Assembly: GCA_039707655.1 (NCBI GenBank)
Contig: CM077676.1
Location: 377,088,114-377,152,113 of the forward strand
Reading direction: 5' to 3'
Length of the DNA: 64,000 bases
From: Elymus sibiricus
Lineage: Eukaryota > Streptophyta > Magnoliopsida > Poales > Poaceae
This document shows, one piece after another, positions 1 through 11,765 of this stretch. Under the pieces are notes generated by a model that saw only the letters and a list, made by a program, of their open reading frames with translations, had not been told where the DNA came from and did no database searches. A program made the translations under genes and the position numbers. The stretch's first letter is position 1. Each line of letters opens with the position of its first letter.

Positions 1-582
1 TCCCACAGGGAGCACATGAATCAATCTTTTGTCTCTTGGATGGTTGAAATATTATGCCTGCAAGTTGTAAGTAACCCAAAGCAGTAGTAATGTAATAGAA
101 ATGGGGTACAAACATAAAAGTAAATATTGCAATGAAAGTAAATAGCGAGGATTGTAAACAAGAGTCTTGAAACCAATAGGACTAAAGCGTTCCAGGGATT
201 CCGGAATCCCCTCTAGTGTGCATCTATAGCGGTGCCTAAACACAATGCTACGTCGGATTCCTAAGCCACTTTGCATATTTCTATTTGTGGGCAGAGCCGG
301 TACAGATATGTGCATACACTCGGCAGCCCCATATCACATACGCCACCACAGTTCTTCCCCACTCTGGTTACCAAACGGTGATTAAGGGGAAAAAGGTCCC
401 GGTGGACGCAGCCTATAGGTGGTCTCTGTTTTACCCCCTCCCGCAACGATCTGGGACGAAGGGAGATGGGCCCTGTCACGTCACCCACCACCGCAACCAA
501 CCATTCCGCCAGTAGTAATAACCTTCCGTTCAAAATTGGCATACATTGGATGGTCGACTTCACTCAACGTCATGAAGATCAT
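1..582 (-). mobile_element. Element 2 (Athila-like), 3' LTR, first piece
   Basis: This is the left part of the 3' LTR of a minus-oriented Ty3/gypsy element, cut in two by element 1 at 582/583. The assignment rests on the 5-bp target duplication ATCAT (578-582 and 10171-10175) around element 1, and on the continuation at 10176 running to an LTR terminus at 10902 followed by a polypurine tract. The outer LTR end is not visible and may lie beyond the window. No coding sequence is seen here. Short open frames exist on both strands but have no recognisable content. Confidence 0.6.
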
Positions 583-2003
583 TGATAACCCACAAGTATA
601 GGGGATTGCGATAGTCTTCGAGGGTAGTATTTCACCCAAATTTATTGATTCGACACAAGGGGAGCCAAAGAATATTTGCGAGTATTAGCAGTTGAGTTGT
701 CAATTCAACCACACCTGGAGAACTAAATATCTGCAGCAAAGTGTTTAGTAGCACAGTAGTATGGTAGTTTTGATAGCAGTAGTAACAGTAGCAATAGTAA
801 CAAAGACAGTAACAGTAGCAGTTTTGTAGTGATTGTAACAGCAACAACAATAGTAGTAACTTAGCAAAGATCAATATGAGAAAAGTGCAGGCATTGGATC
901 AGTGATAGATAATTATGTTGGATGACATTCATCATATAATAGTCACGACCTAGAGCGATACACAATAGCTCCAATTCATCAATGTAATGTAGGCATGTAT
1001 TCCGTATATAGTCATACGTGCTTATAGTAAGAACTTGCATGACATCTTTTGTCCTACCCTCCCGTGGCAGCGGGGTCCATAAGGAAATCTAAGGGATATT
1101 AAGGCCTCCTTTTAATAGAGAACCGGAACAAAGCATTAGCACTTAGTGAATACATGAGCTCCTCAAACTACGGTAATCACCAGAAAGAATCCCAATTATT
1201 GTCACCTTGGGGTATGCGGATCATAACACGTAATAGGTGCATACAACTTGCAAGATAGGATCAAGAACACAAATATATTCATGAAAACATAAAGGGTTCA
1301 GATCTGAAATCATGGCACTCGGGCCCTAGTGGCAAGCATTAAGCATAGCAAAGTCATAGCAACATCAATCTCAGAACATAGTGGATACTAGGGATCAAGC
1401 CCTAACAAAACTGACTCGATTACATGATAAATCTCATCCAACCCATCACCGTCCAGCAAGCCTACGAAGGAATTACTCACGCCTGGTGGTGAGCATCATG
1501 AAATTGGTGATGGAGGATGGTTGATGATGATGACGGCGTTGAATCCCCCTCTCCGGAGCCCCGAACGGACTCCAGATCAGCCCTCCCGATGAAGAACAGG
1601 AGGTGGCGGCGGGTCCGTAACGTAAAACATGATGATTCTTTCTCTCCATTTTTTTTCTCTATGAATAGGAATATATAGCGTTGGAATTAGGTCAAGCGGA
1701 GTTTCCAGGGGCCCACAAGCCCTGGGGGCGCGCCCTGGGGGGTGGCCGCGCCCCCTGAGCTTGTGGCTCCTGGGTGGGCCCCCTCCCGTAGATCTCTTAG
1801 CCAATATTTTTTATATATTCTGAAATATTTCTCCGTAAATTTCCAGGTCAATCCAAGAACTTTTATTTCTGCACAAAAATAACATCATAGCAATTCTGCT
1901 GAAAACATCGTCACTCCGGGTTAGTTCCATTCAAATCATGCAAATTAGAGTCCAAAACAAGAGCAAAAGTGTTTGGAAAAGTAGATACGTTTGGGATGTA
2001 TCA
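583..2003 (-). repeat. Element 1, 3' LTR (left copy)
   Basis: This 1,421-bp LTR is paired with 8769-10170. It contains a run of AGTAGTAACAG-like imperfect triplets near 765-850. A GC-rich inverted repeat has arms at 1705-1721 and 1759-1773 around a GGCGCGCC core. A TATA-like box lies at 1671-1679 (minus strand). As the downstream LTR it would supply the polyadenylation region of the element's transcript. Confidence 0.92.
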
Positions 2004-2018
2004 ACTCCCCCAAGCTTA
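2004..2018 (-). other. Element 1 polypurine tract
   Basis: On the minus strand this reads AAGCTTGGGGGAGT, directly upstream of the 3' LTR. That is the expected place for the primer of plus-strand DNA synthesis. Confidence 0.85.
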
Positions 2019-4091
2019 ACTCATTGCTTGTCCTCAAGCAATTCCGTTTACAAACTGAAAGTGATAAAGAAAAACTTTTATGAACTCTTTTATTCTTGTT
2101 GCCTGTATATATACTTAACTGGCATCCAAGTTTTCAGCAAAGATTATGAGCTAACCACATGAATGATAACACTTAGGTCTCACATTTACTCATATCAATA
2201 ACATAACCAACTAGTGAGCAATAATAAGATATCTTGGATGCCAACAATTTGGCAAAACAATCATGATATCATATGATAACATGGTATCTCGCTAGCCCTT
2301 TTGGAGACCGCAAAACATAAATGCAGAGCACCTCTGAAGTTCAAATAACGACTAGATATTGTAATTCATGGTAGAAGAGATCCAGTCATGTCACACCCAA
2401 CATTAACTATACTCAATGCATAAAAATGACAATAGTGCTCTCCAACTGGTGCTCGAATGAGAAGGTGATGACTCAATAATAAAAGTAAAATAACATAAAA
2501 GTAAATAGATAGGCCCTTCGCAGAGGGAAGCATGGATTTGCAGAGGTGCCAGAGCTCGAAGCTTAAAACAGAGATGAATCCAATTTTGAGAGGTATGCTT
2601 TTCCTGTCAACGTCACGACCGAGAGTTTTCAATATCTTCCATGCTAAACACATTATAGGCGGTTCCCAAGCAGAAAGGTAAAGTTTACTCCCCCTCCACC
2701 ATACCAACACAAGCCATGGCTAGCCGAATTCACGGGTGCCCTCCAAATGATCAAATTTCCGAGGGAGTTTGTTTATTATATTTTTCTTATTTTGATTATA
2801 GGACTGGGCATCCCAATTACCAGCCTCTCTCGTGCAATGACAAGTGAATAAACACTCATCTAAGAATAACCCGCTTAGCATGTAAGATATTGACCATCCC
2901 CTGTCGCTCCATGAGCGGTACGGGCACACAAAACATATGTTTATTTGAATGATTAGAGGTGGTACATGCAAATTTACTTGGAACATCAGAGTAATACCGC
3001 ATATAGGTAGATATAGTGGACTCATCTGGGACAACTTTGGTTTAAGGATTGTGGATGCACAAGCAGCATTCCCGCTTAGTACAGGTGAAGGCTAGCAAAT
3101 AGATTGAGAAGCGACCAACTAGAGAGCAAAAACGGTCATAATCACGCATTGAGAATAATTAACACTGAATACGAGCATGAGTAGGATATAAACACCATGA
3201 AAATAAGTATCATGGAGGCTATGTTGGTTTTGAATCAACTACATGTGTGAACATGTGCCAAGTCAAGCCACTTGAATTGTTCAGAGGAGGATACCATACT
3301 ATCATACTACATCATAACCATTTTAATGCATGTTGACACTCAAGATAAATCATTATCCACTCCTAGCTATTTAAGCATGGCATGAGCAACTATGATCTCT
3401 AATTGTCATCACAAACATGTTTACTCATAATAATGCTGAATCATGAATACTGAGTTAAACATATTTCCAAAGACAAAAACAAGAAGAGTTCATACCAGCT
3501 TTTCTTCACTGCAATCACTTCATCAAATATCGTCATTATTGCCTTTCACTTGCATGACCGAATGATGTGATAATAATAGTGCAGGTGTGCCATGGACTAA
3601 GCTGGAATCTGCAAACATTTATTCAAAGGAGGAGACAAGGTAATAGTGGCTCTTTGTTAGATTAACAATAAAGCATATGAGAGTCAGACAACATTTTCAT
3701 CGTGGTCTTCTCCTTACGACGACTCAACGAAAAGGAAAGAAATTCAGAGAAACACACTGAAATGTTTTTGGAGTTTTTAGTTTTTCTGAAGAAAGCAAAT
3801 TAAAGAAGAAAAACTAAAAGCGAGAAAAACTATTTACACGGGAGAACTCCCAACAAACAAGAAAAGAAGAAACGAGAAATCTTTTTGGGTTTTCTTTTAT
3901 TATTACAAACTAACTAAACAAGAAAGAAAAACTGAAAAGAAGCGAGAAATATTTTGGGATTTTCGAAGTTTTTCAAACACACAAGAAGAAGGCGAAAATA
4001 AAACTAACATGGATATACAATGAAAGAGGATGATCACCGACAACTGAAATGAATGTGTGGTACATGAATGTAATGTCGGTGAGAAATACGT
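2019..4091 (-). other. Element 1 non-coding 3' interior
   Basis: This is about 2 kb between the accessory ORF and the 3' polypurine tract. It is A+T rich, with a long purine-rich stretch on the plus strand around 3720-4010. I see no ORF with recognisable content on either strand. It is best read as 3' untranslated interior. Confidence 0.7.
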
Positions 4092-4093
4092 AA

Positions 4094-4107
4094 TTCCCCG
4101 AGCTTAG
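4094..4107 (-). other. Second polypurine-like motif, element 1
   Basis: On the minus strand this reads CTAAGCTCGGGGAA, close to the true polypurine tract at 2004-2018. It lies about 20 bases beyond the stop codon of the accessory ORF. Similar duplicate motifs follow the last ORF in elements 2 and 3. Confidence 0.45.
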
Positions 4108-4126
4108 GCTTTTGGCCTAAGTTGGT

Positions 4127-5173
4127 CTACGGCCATGGATCGAAGTCGGCCCCTCCAGGATAATACCGGGGCTGCTGAGGATCCCACAGTGGCTGCTGAG
4201 GTTCCCATTGATAAGTCGGTGCTGGAACGGGTGCTGGCTCAGGTGCTGGGGGCGGTGTCAGGCCCCAATAAGCATAAATGTCCTCAGGCATGATGGTGTA
4301 TTTGCCCATGTAAAGATCGAACAAAGCAGGCGCAGGCAAAGTAATAATCTCATGCGTACCCTGACTGAATACCAAGTTATACCGAAATCGTCTAGGGCCA
4401 TTGTCAATAAAGTTATGCCCAACCATGCTACTATAATCAAGATATCTAGTACGTAAAAGCCTCTCTTCCTCCTCGACGTGCCTAATAGGAATCTCAAAAT
4501 GTTTAGTGAGGCAGGAAGCATAAATACCACCATAAATAACGCCCTTCGAATGGTTGGTGTGCAACCACTGGGCGATCATAGCACCCAAACTGAAAGTCCT
4601 GTCACCGTAAAGAGCGTGGCGTAAAATAGCAAGGTCAGGTGAACTAAGCGTTCCACTCTCCCACCGACCAATCAAACACCTCCCAGCAAATAATGAATAA
4701 TAATGTAAAACGGGAAAATGTAGACTAGCAACCCTAGCCTCTGAAACTCCTCTCGACTCCCCCACAGCCACCTCAGATATAAACTCTGAGACATCCCTAA
4801 GATGTGGCTCTATGGGGCTGCCCACGTTGGGAATCATGCAGACTTGGCAAAATTCCTCAAGTGTCATCTCTCTAGGAATATCATATAGGTTAAATGACAC
4901 CATGGGTATCTCTCTCCTAGAATGAAAGTGAAAACTTTGCATGAAAGTATTAGTGAGGAGGAGATATTATTCACACTTATCTTCGAGGAACGGGATAAGG
5001 CCGGCATTTTTCGCCAAGTAATAGAAATCATCAAAAATTCCCGCATCCCTCAAGAATGTGTCGCATGGCCATTCGCACGGCCGCACCTCAGCCGCACGAG
5101 GAAGGTTGTACTTGGGCTTCGGAGCCTCCTTGGGACTCCGGCTCGAAGAGCCTCTCAACCTCCACTTGAGCAT
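4127..5173 (-). pseudogene. Accessory ORF of element 1, interrupted by one stop
   Basis: This is a sense-strand frame of 348 codons from ATG at 5173 to the stop at 4127. It is broken only by TAA at 4967-4969, which looks like a glutamine codon changed by C-to-T. It lies where reverse transcriptase and integrase would be expected. The product is a basic N-terminal arm (many R, S, K, P), a globular middle with motifs such as FNLYDIPREMTLEEFCQ and RYLDYSSMVGHNFID, and a proline/glutamine-rich tail from about residue 310. I see no catalytic motif, zinc knuckle, signal peptide or membrane segment. I do not recognise a function. Similar uncharacterised ORFs are known from Triticeae repeat DNA. Its own upstream region (5530-5760) resembles LTR promoter sequence, so it may be transcribed separately. 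Confidence 0.7.
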
Positions 5174-5529
5174 TTTCCTTTTCTGAAACTTTCTGAAATT
5201 TTTAGTGACTCAAAATAAAAGTGAACAAAACTCAACAAAATTGATAGCAACTACTCCCACAAGTATCTAGAGGCTATATCATGCATCAAAACTACTTTGG
5301 ACCATACAAATTCAACATGCAAGCTCATACACATGGTCACCACAGCAACAAAAATTTGCAAAACATAAAGCACTAGAACAAAAACTAATTGGAGCATTGG
5401 AGGAGTCACATACCAATGAGCAATTCCTCAAAACAGTTTCGGAAACGGAGTTCCGAGCAAGGAGATCGAAAATCTCACAGAAATGAGCAAGAACACGGGC
5501 TTGAGAGCAAGTTTGATTGTTTCTGGAGG

Positions 5530-5760
5530 AAGAAGAAGGTGGTGGGTGGCTGGAATAAGTGAGGGGGTCCCTGTGGGACCCACAAGCCCACTAGGCGCGC
5601 CATGTGAGCTTGTGGCTCACAGGTGCACCCCCCCTGAGTTGTGCTCAGTGCCAAAAATTCTTAAATATTCAGGAAAAAATCATACTAAATTTTCAGGGCA
5701 TTCCGAGAACTTTTATTTTTGGGCCATTTTTTATTGCATGGATAATTCAAAAAACAGGGA
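5530..5760 (-). promoter_or_regulatory. LTR U3-like segment inside element 1
   Basis: This stretch matches part of the element's LTR in the same orientation. It has a GC-rich inverted repeat (arms 5570-5587 and 5608-5623 around AGGCGCGCC). It is followed, as in the LTR, by TTTTCAGGGCATTCCGAG and AACTTTTATTT (compare 10008-10036). In the LTR this block lies just upstream of the TATA box. Here it lies about 400 bases upstream of the accessory ORF's ATG. It could be an internal promoter or a remnant of another LTR. The TATA box itself is weak or lost (TTATT near 5555). Confidence 0.5.
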
Positions 5761-5943
5761 AATCATGGCTTTTTTACTTTATTAAACTATAAATAATAGA
5801 GAGCAAACTATGATTACAGAAAGTTGTGCTTACTAAATTCATCAACCACATGCCCCTCAAAAAGAATCCGTCAATAAGGTTGATCAAGTCTTATTAACAA
5901 ACTATTTCCGAGTAACATGAAGCCGAAGAATTTTTGTATAACA

Positions 5944-8690
5944 CTAAGTTACCTCAATGAGGATATGCATCTCCCCAACAATAAGAATTTCACATTTCTT
6001 CTTGACAGTAGGAATAGGAAATTTAAACCCTCCAATAGTGATTGTTGAAACCTTTTCAATACAATTGATACCATTCTCTGAATTTTGTTTCCTCGGAAAA
6101 TAAACCATATGCTCATTACCATTGACCTGAAAAGTAACCTTGCTTTTGTTGCAATCAATAACAACCCCTGCAGTATTCAAAAAGGGTCTACCAAGGATAA
6201 TCGACATGTTGTCATCCTCGGGCATATCAAGTATAACAAAGTCTGTCAAGATAGTAACATTTGCAACTACAACGGGAATGTCCTCACAAATTCCAATAGG
6301 TATAGTAGTCGATTTATCAGCCATTTGCATGGATATTTCAGTAGGTGTGAGCTTATTCAAATCAAGTCTTCTGTATAAAGAGAAAGGCATAACACTAACA
6401 CCGGCTCCTAAATCACATAAAGCAGTTTTAACATAACTTCTTTTAATGGAGCATGGCATAGTAGGTATTCCAGGATCTCCTATATTTTTAGGTACTCCAT
6501 CCTTAAAATAATAATTTGCAAGCATGGTGGAAATTTCAGCTTCAGGTATCTTTCTTTTATTAGTGACAATATCTTTCATATATTTAGCATATGGAGACAT
6601 TTCCAACATATCAATCAAGCGGGTGCGCAAAATGAAAGGTCTAAGCATTTCAACAAAGTGCTCAAAGTCCTCATCCTTACTTCTGGATGGTTTAGTAGGA
6701 AAATGCATAGGTTTTTGAACTCATGGTTCTCTTTCTTTTCCATGTTTTCTAGCAACACTTTTATCATATCTTTTATTCTTAGGAGGTGGGTTATCAAGAT
6801 CAACAACAGGTCCTATTTCTACATCATTATCTGGTTGAGCATCAACATGAACATCATTATCATTATGATTATCATTAGGTGGGTGTTCATCACCAGATTG
6901 TGTCTCAGCATCAGAAATAGAAACATCGTTATGGTTCTTAGAAGGTTTTTCTATCACAGGTTCACTAGAAGCAGGCAAAGTTTTATCATTTTTCTTTTTC
7001 TTTTTCTTTTCTTCTTAGATGAACTAGGTGCATCAGTATTAATTCTTTGAGAATCTTGCTCAATTCTTTTAGGATGACCTTCAGGGTACAGAGGCTCCTG
7101 AGTCATTCTACCTCCTCTAGTAACAACACTAATAGCATGATCATTTATTTTATTATTCATCTCACCAAGCAAATCATTTTGGGACTTAGCAATTTGTTCT
7201 AGCTGAGTTTGAACCATAGAAGCATATTTACTTAAACCTTTAACATCATTAGCAGTTCTGAACATCGAATCACTGAGACGATCTATCATGAGAGCATTGC
7301 GTTTCAATTGATTGCTAACATACATATTAAAGTGGTCCTGCTTAATGATATAATTATCAAACTCATACATGCATTGGCTAGCAGATTTATTATAAGGAAT
7401 ATCACCTCCATCAAATCTAGTAAGAGAATTTACCTCTACTACCTGTGTCGAGATGTCGAGCCCATGTATTTCTTCAATAGGTGGTAAATTCTTAACATCT
7501 TTAGCTTTAATACCCTTATCTTTCATGGTCTTCTTAGCTTCTTGCATATCTTCTGGACTGAGGAATAGAATACCTCTCTTCTTCAGAGTTGGCTTAGGTG
7601 GCGGTTCAGGAAGTGTCCAATCATTGGCATTTCTTAACATATTATTCAATAGTTCTTCAGCCTGTCCAACAGTTCGTTCCCTGAAAACAGAACCAACACA
7701 ATTATCTAGGTAGTCCCTAGAAGCATCAGTTAGTCCATTATAAAAGATATCAAGTATTTCATTTTTCTTAAGAGGGTGATCAGGCAAAGCATTAAGTAAT
7801 TGGAGAAGCCTGCCCCAAGCTTGAGGGAGATTCTCTTCTTCAATTTGCACAAAGTTAAATATTTCCTGTAAAGCAGCTTGTTTCTTATGAGCAGGAAAGT
7901 ATTTTTCAGAAAAGTAATATATCATATCCTGGGGACTACGCACACAACCAGGAGCAAGAGTATTAAACCATTTCTTAGCATCACCCTTTAATGAGAAAGG
8001 AAACAACTTAAGAATATAGTAATAGCGAATTTTTTCCTCATGAGCAAATAGGGTGGCTATATCATTTAATTTGGTAAGGTGTGCCACAATAGTTTCAGAT
8101 TCATAACCATGAAAAGGATCAGATTCAACCAAAGTAATTAACTCAGGATCGATAGAGAATTCATAATACTTATCGGTAACAAAGATAGGAGAGGTAGCAA
8201 ACTAAGGATCATATTTCATTCTCTCAATCATAGACTTTTCTTTAAGCTTAGCCAACAATTTTCTAACATCATCTCTATCATTACAAGCAAGAAATTCTCT
8301 AGCTATTTCTCCATCTATAACATAACCATCAGGTATCTTAGGCATTTCAACTCTAGTAGGAGAGCTAGGAATAATAGGTGAATCATAATTTTCAGAGGTT
8401 TCATCAATTTCAGCATTCTCAGTTTCTTTAGCTCTAGCAATTTGTTCATCAAGAAATTCACCTAGTGGCACAGTATTATCAAGCATAGTACTAGCATCAT
8501 CATAAGTATCATTCATAGCAGAAGTAGTATCATCAATTACTTGCGACATATCAGAATGAATAGCAGGTGGTGGTGTCACAAGCCTACTCAAAACAGATGG
8601 TGAATCAAGTGCAGAGTGTGATGGCAGTTCCTTACCTCCCCTCGTCTTAGAGGGAACGATCTTGGTCTTAGCGTCTTTCAGATTCTTCAT
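5944..8690 (-). pseudogene. gag-pro: Element 1 gag-protease polyprotein, broken
   Basis: This is one reading frame from ATG at 8690, interrupted by TAG at 8202-8204, an indel in an A/G-rich lysine tract near 6990-7015, and TGA at 6721-6723. The gag core lies at about 8130-7600. It shows FPFSLKGDAKKWF and the following helical region typical of retrotransposon gag (capsid). An acidic, D/N-rich linker follows. The protease region (about 6510-6080) has the Athila-type active site variant CDLGAGVSVMP and later ILGRPFLNTAG. The frame ends at 5944 without any reverse transcriptase. The stops fit CAG to TAG and TGG to TGA changes. Gag would form the virus-like particle and the protease would process it. 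In this copy neither can be made full length. Confidence 0.85.
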
Positions 8691-8739
8691 AGTGATCAAC
8701 AGATATAAATCCCAAGTGACTCAACAAATAGAGCTATGC

Positions 8740-8757
8740 TCCCCGGCAACGGCGCCA
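8740..8757 (-). other. Element 1 primer-binding site (tRNA-Asp)
   Basis: The plus strand TCCCCGGCAACGGCGCCA equals the 3' end of plant tRNA-Asp(GUC) including CCA. The element's minus-strand RNA would therefore pair with that tRNA over 18 bases. It lies 11 bases inside the 5' LTR. Confidence 0.9.
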
Positions 8758-8768
8758 GAAAAAGGTCT

Positions 8769-10170
8769 TGATAACCCACAAGTATAGGGGATCACGACAG
8801 TCTTCGATGGTAGTATTTCACCCACATTTATTGATTCGACATAAGGGGAGCCAAAGAATATTTGCGAGTATTAGCAGTTGAGTTTTCAATTCAACCACAC
8901 CTGGAGAACTAAATATCTACAGCAAAGTGTTTAGTAGCACAGTAGTATGGCAGTTTTGATAGCAGTTGTAATAGTTGCAATAGTAATAAAGACAGTAACA
9001 GTAGCAGTTTTGTAGTGATTGTAACAGCATCAGCAATAGTAGTAACTTAGCAAAGATCAATATGAGAAAAGCATAGGCATTGGATCAGTGATGGATAATT
9101 ATGTTGGATGACATTCATCATATAACAGTCACAACCTAGAGCGATACACAATAACTCCAATTCATCAATGTAATGTAGGCATGTATTCCGTATATAGTCA
9201 TATGTGCTTATAGTAAGAACTTGCATGACATCTTTTGTCCTACCCTCCCGTGGCAGCGGGGTCCATAAGGAAATCTAAGGGATATTAAGGCCTCTTTTTA
9301 ATAGAGAACCGGAACAAAGCATTAGCACTTAGTGAATACATGAACTCCTCTAACTACGGTAATCACCGGAAAGAATCCCAATTATTGTCACTATGTAGAT
9401 CATAACACGTAATAGGTGCATACAACTTGCAAGATAGGATCAAGAACACAAATATACTCATGAAAAAATAAAGGGTTCAGATCTGAAATCATGGCACTCG
9501 GGCCCTAGTGACAAGCATTAGCAACATCAATCTCAGAACATAGTGGATACTAGGGATCAAGCCCTAACAAAACTGACTCGATTACATGATAAATCTCATC
9601 CAACCCATCACCGTCCAGCAAGCCTACGAAGGAATTACTCATGCCCGGTGGTGAGCATCATGAAATTGGTGATGGAGGATGGTTGATGATGATGACGGCG
9701 TCGAATCCCCCTCTCCGGAGCCCCGAACGGACTCCAGATCAGCCCTCCCGATGAAGAACAGGAGGTGGCGGCGGCTCTGTATCGTAAAACGCGATGATTC
9801 TTTCTCTCTAATTTTTTTCTCCAGGAATAGGTATATATAGCGTTGGAATTAGGTCAAGCGGAGTTTCCAGGGACCCACAAGCCTGGGGGGCGCGCCCTGG
9901 GGGTGGGGGTGGCCGCGCCCCCTGAGCTTGTGGCTCCTGGGTAGGCCCCCTCCCGTAGATCTCTTCGCCAATATTTTTTATATATTCTGAAAAAATTCTC
10001 CGTATATTTTCAGGTCAATCCGAGAACTTTTATTTCTGCACAAAAATAACATCATGGCAATTCTGCTGAAAACAACGTCAGTCCGGGTTAGTTCCATTCA
10101 AATCATGCAAATTAGAGTCCAAAACAAGAGCAAAAGTGTTTGGAAAAGTAGATACGTTTGGGACGTATCA
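8769..10170 (-). repeat. Element 1, 5' LTR (right copy)
   Basis: This 1,402-bp LTR carries the promoter for the minus-strand transcript. It shares both ends with the left copy, and the target duplication ATCAT follows at 10171-10175. The GC-rich inverted repeat (arms 9867-9882 and 9926-9940) lies just upstream of the TATA box. Confidence 0.92.
9832..9841 (-). promoter_or_regulatory. TATA box in element 1 5' LTR
   Basis: The minus strand reads GCTATATATA, followed by CCTATTCC. This is a strong TATA box placed to start the element's genomic RNA some 30 bases downstream, near 9800. Confidence 0.7.
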
Positions 10171-10175
10171 ATCAT

Positions 10176-10902
10176 TAACATAAACATGCAAAGAGGATAC
10201 TAAATCCTAATATCAAACGATCTATTACACACTAGGGTTCATCCATATCCCAGAGAACTAGGGGAACTACTCATTTGTTAAGGCAACAAACATCATAACA
10301 CCAGTGATGGGGAACATGAATGATTCACACATGTAACGGACAAATCGTCCCCTTTAGGGTTCTTGAGGTTACAATGAATAGGATGTGGATGATGATGATG
10401 ATGACAGTCGTGATGATGTTGAAGCCTTCCCGGTGATGGTGGTGGAGGCGGCGGCCTCCTCCTTGTCGATTCATCCCTCCGGATGGCTCAGGAGGCTAGG
10501 GTTCCTGCTTCTGGGCGCGTTTCTGTTCTCTCTGTGTCTCCGATCCTCGATCCGATTCCACGGGATGAAAATAATGGACTAGGCGGTGGCGTTGGCACTC
10601 CATACGACCGCTCATATGAGTGGTCGCGGTCGTATGATACGCCGTCTTTTGCTCTGGAGGCGGCGTAGTGGCTCCTCCTTTGCTCCTGTTGCTCCCTCCA
10701 CTCATGGTAGATGATTATCACAATAAATATGTGATTTCACTACCGTTTTAAGGGTTTTCTTCCATAAAGTACTATTTGGTCCAAAAAGCGTTGCCTGAGG
10801 AAAAACGACAAAAAGAAGTGCGCAAACGTGGTAAAATTCCACAAAGCCTACTAGGTAGGCACAAAAATACTAAAAAAATAATCACATAATTTGGACTCAT
10901 CA
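10176..10902 (-). repeat. Element 2, 3' LTR, second piece
   Basis: This piece runs from element 1's right target duplication to the terminus at 10902 (ends GGACTCATCA). It contains a GC-rich part at 10430-10700 and a self-complementary motif at 10600-10640 built from CATACGACC and GGTCGTATG. Open frames here are short and low in content. Confidence 0.7.
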
Positions 10903-10917
10903 ACTCCCCCAAGCTTA
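10903..10917 (-). other. Element 2 polypurine tract
   Basis: The minus strand reads TTAAGCTTGGGGGAGT next to the LTR end at 10902, nearly identical to that of element 1. Confidence 0.8.
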
Positions 10918-11731
10918 AGTCTTGCTCATCCCCGAGCAAATACCGCAACTTGTAAGAAAGAGGTCATCTTTATTATGAGATGCGGATGGTTGAAAATGAA
11001 TGAGTCCATCATGAAATTTCAGAATTTGCATTATATGATAGATCCTCTTGTATACTGCCATATCTCTGACTTAATCAGACAAGCATGAAGGCTTCTAGAC
11101 CTTACTATCTATTGCTAAAAATACATTCTTCAACTTTAAGAGGTAATTACTCCGCTCTTTCAGCCGCACAAGTTCCCTCGGTCCTTTGTTTTTAAAGAAG
11201 AAATTTTCTTACTTCCCCTTTTTCTTAAAGAACCAAGCCTATCCCATGTCACTGAGAAATTTTCTTTACCTTCATTAGAGACGTGACATGTAAGATATGC
11301 CTGATTATTTATATTATCGGGGGTTTTGCATAATTCAGTTTTTCATTTCTCTATTTTATTTTTACCGTATAAGAAACTTGCTCTTTTTCATACATGGCTC
11401 ATTAGTTTCTAAACTTCACCAAGCAATCATAGGAAAAACTGAAATAACGGTGACATATCCCGTCAAGTTGTTAACCTCTTCTTTCTGATCGATACTAAAG
11501 ATGTGGAAGGCTTATAATCATCATCTATATGCACAAATATTTAGCACACAACATGGCCTAATCATTCAAAGCAATTTCAATCAAAACACCATAATAGAAC
11601 ATCCATCTAAACGTCCCTCACTCATCGGATAAAATCCCTCCCTCTATCAAGAAAGCATGATTGTCCTCAATTATTCAAACTGAATGAAAATTTTAACTGG
11701 AGAGTGATAGGGGATACAAAAGAGCTTTAAA
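10918..11731 (-). other. Element 2 non-coding 3' interior
   Basis: About 0.8 kb, A+T rich, between the polypurine tract and the accessory ORF. I see no gene and no clear repeat. Confidence 0.6.
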
Positions 11732-11745
11732 ATCCCCCAAGCTTA
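11732..11745 (-). other. Second polypurine-like motif, element 2
   Basis: The minus strand reads TTAAGCTTGGGGGA, almost the same as the true tract at 10903-10917. It lies 20 bases beyond the accessory ORF's stop, the same arrangement as in element 1. Confidence 0.5.
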
Positions 11746-11765
11746 ACATGCTAAGCCGACTGGAT

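Larger units (their letters stand above)
583..10170 (-). mobile_element. Element 1: complete non-autonomous Athila-like gypsy retrotransposon
   Basis: This is a full-length LTR retrotransposon read on the minus strand. It has two LTRs (583-2003 and 8769-10170) that start TGATAACC and end GTATCA, and the target duplication ATCAT on both sides. A tRNA-Asp primer-binding site sits beside the right (5') LTR, and a polypurine tract sits beside the left (3') LTR. The interior codes for gag and an aspartic protease, then an accessory ORF. No reverse transcriptase, RNase H or integrase is present, so the element would need enzymes from elsewhere. By eye the LTRs differ at about 20 of the first 345 positions, plus a 17-bp deletion in the right LTR, which suggests an insertion roughly 2 million years old at the usual grass rate. 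The gag and protease resemble the Athila lineage, to which abundant Triticeae families such as Sabrina and WHAM are usually assigned. The exact family is not assigned here. Confidence 0.9.

Noticed and set aside
1577..1804. 75-codon minus-strand frame in element 1's LTR
   Set aside because: It spans the GC-rich hairpin and TATA box of the LTR and shows no protein-like features.
8740..8757. tRNA-Asp gene
   Set aside because: Only the last 18 bases of the tRNA are present, so it is a primer-binding site. The same holds for the tRNA-Met and tRNA-Lys matches.
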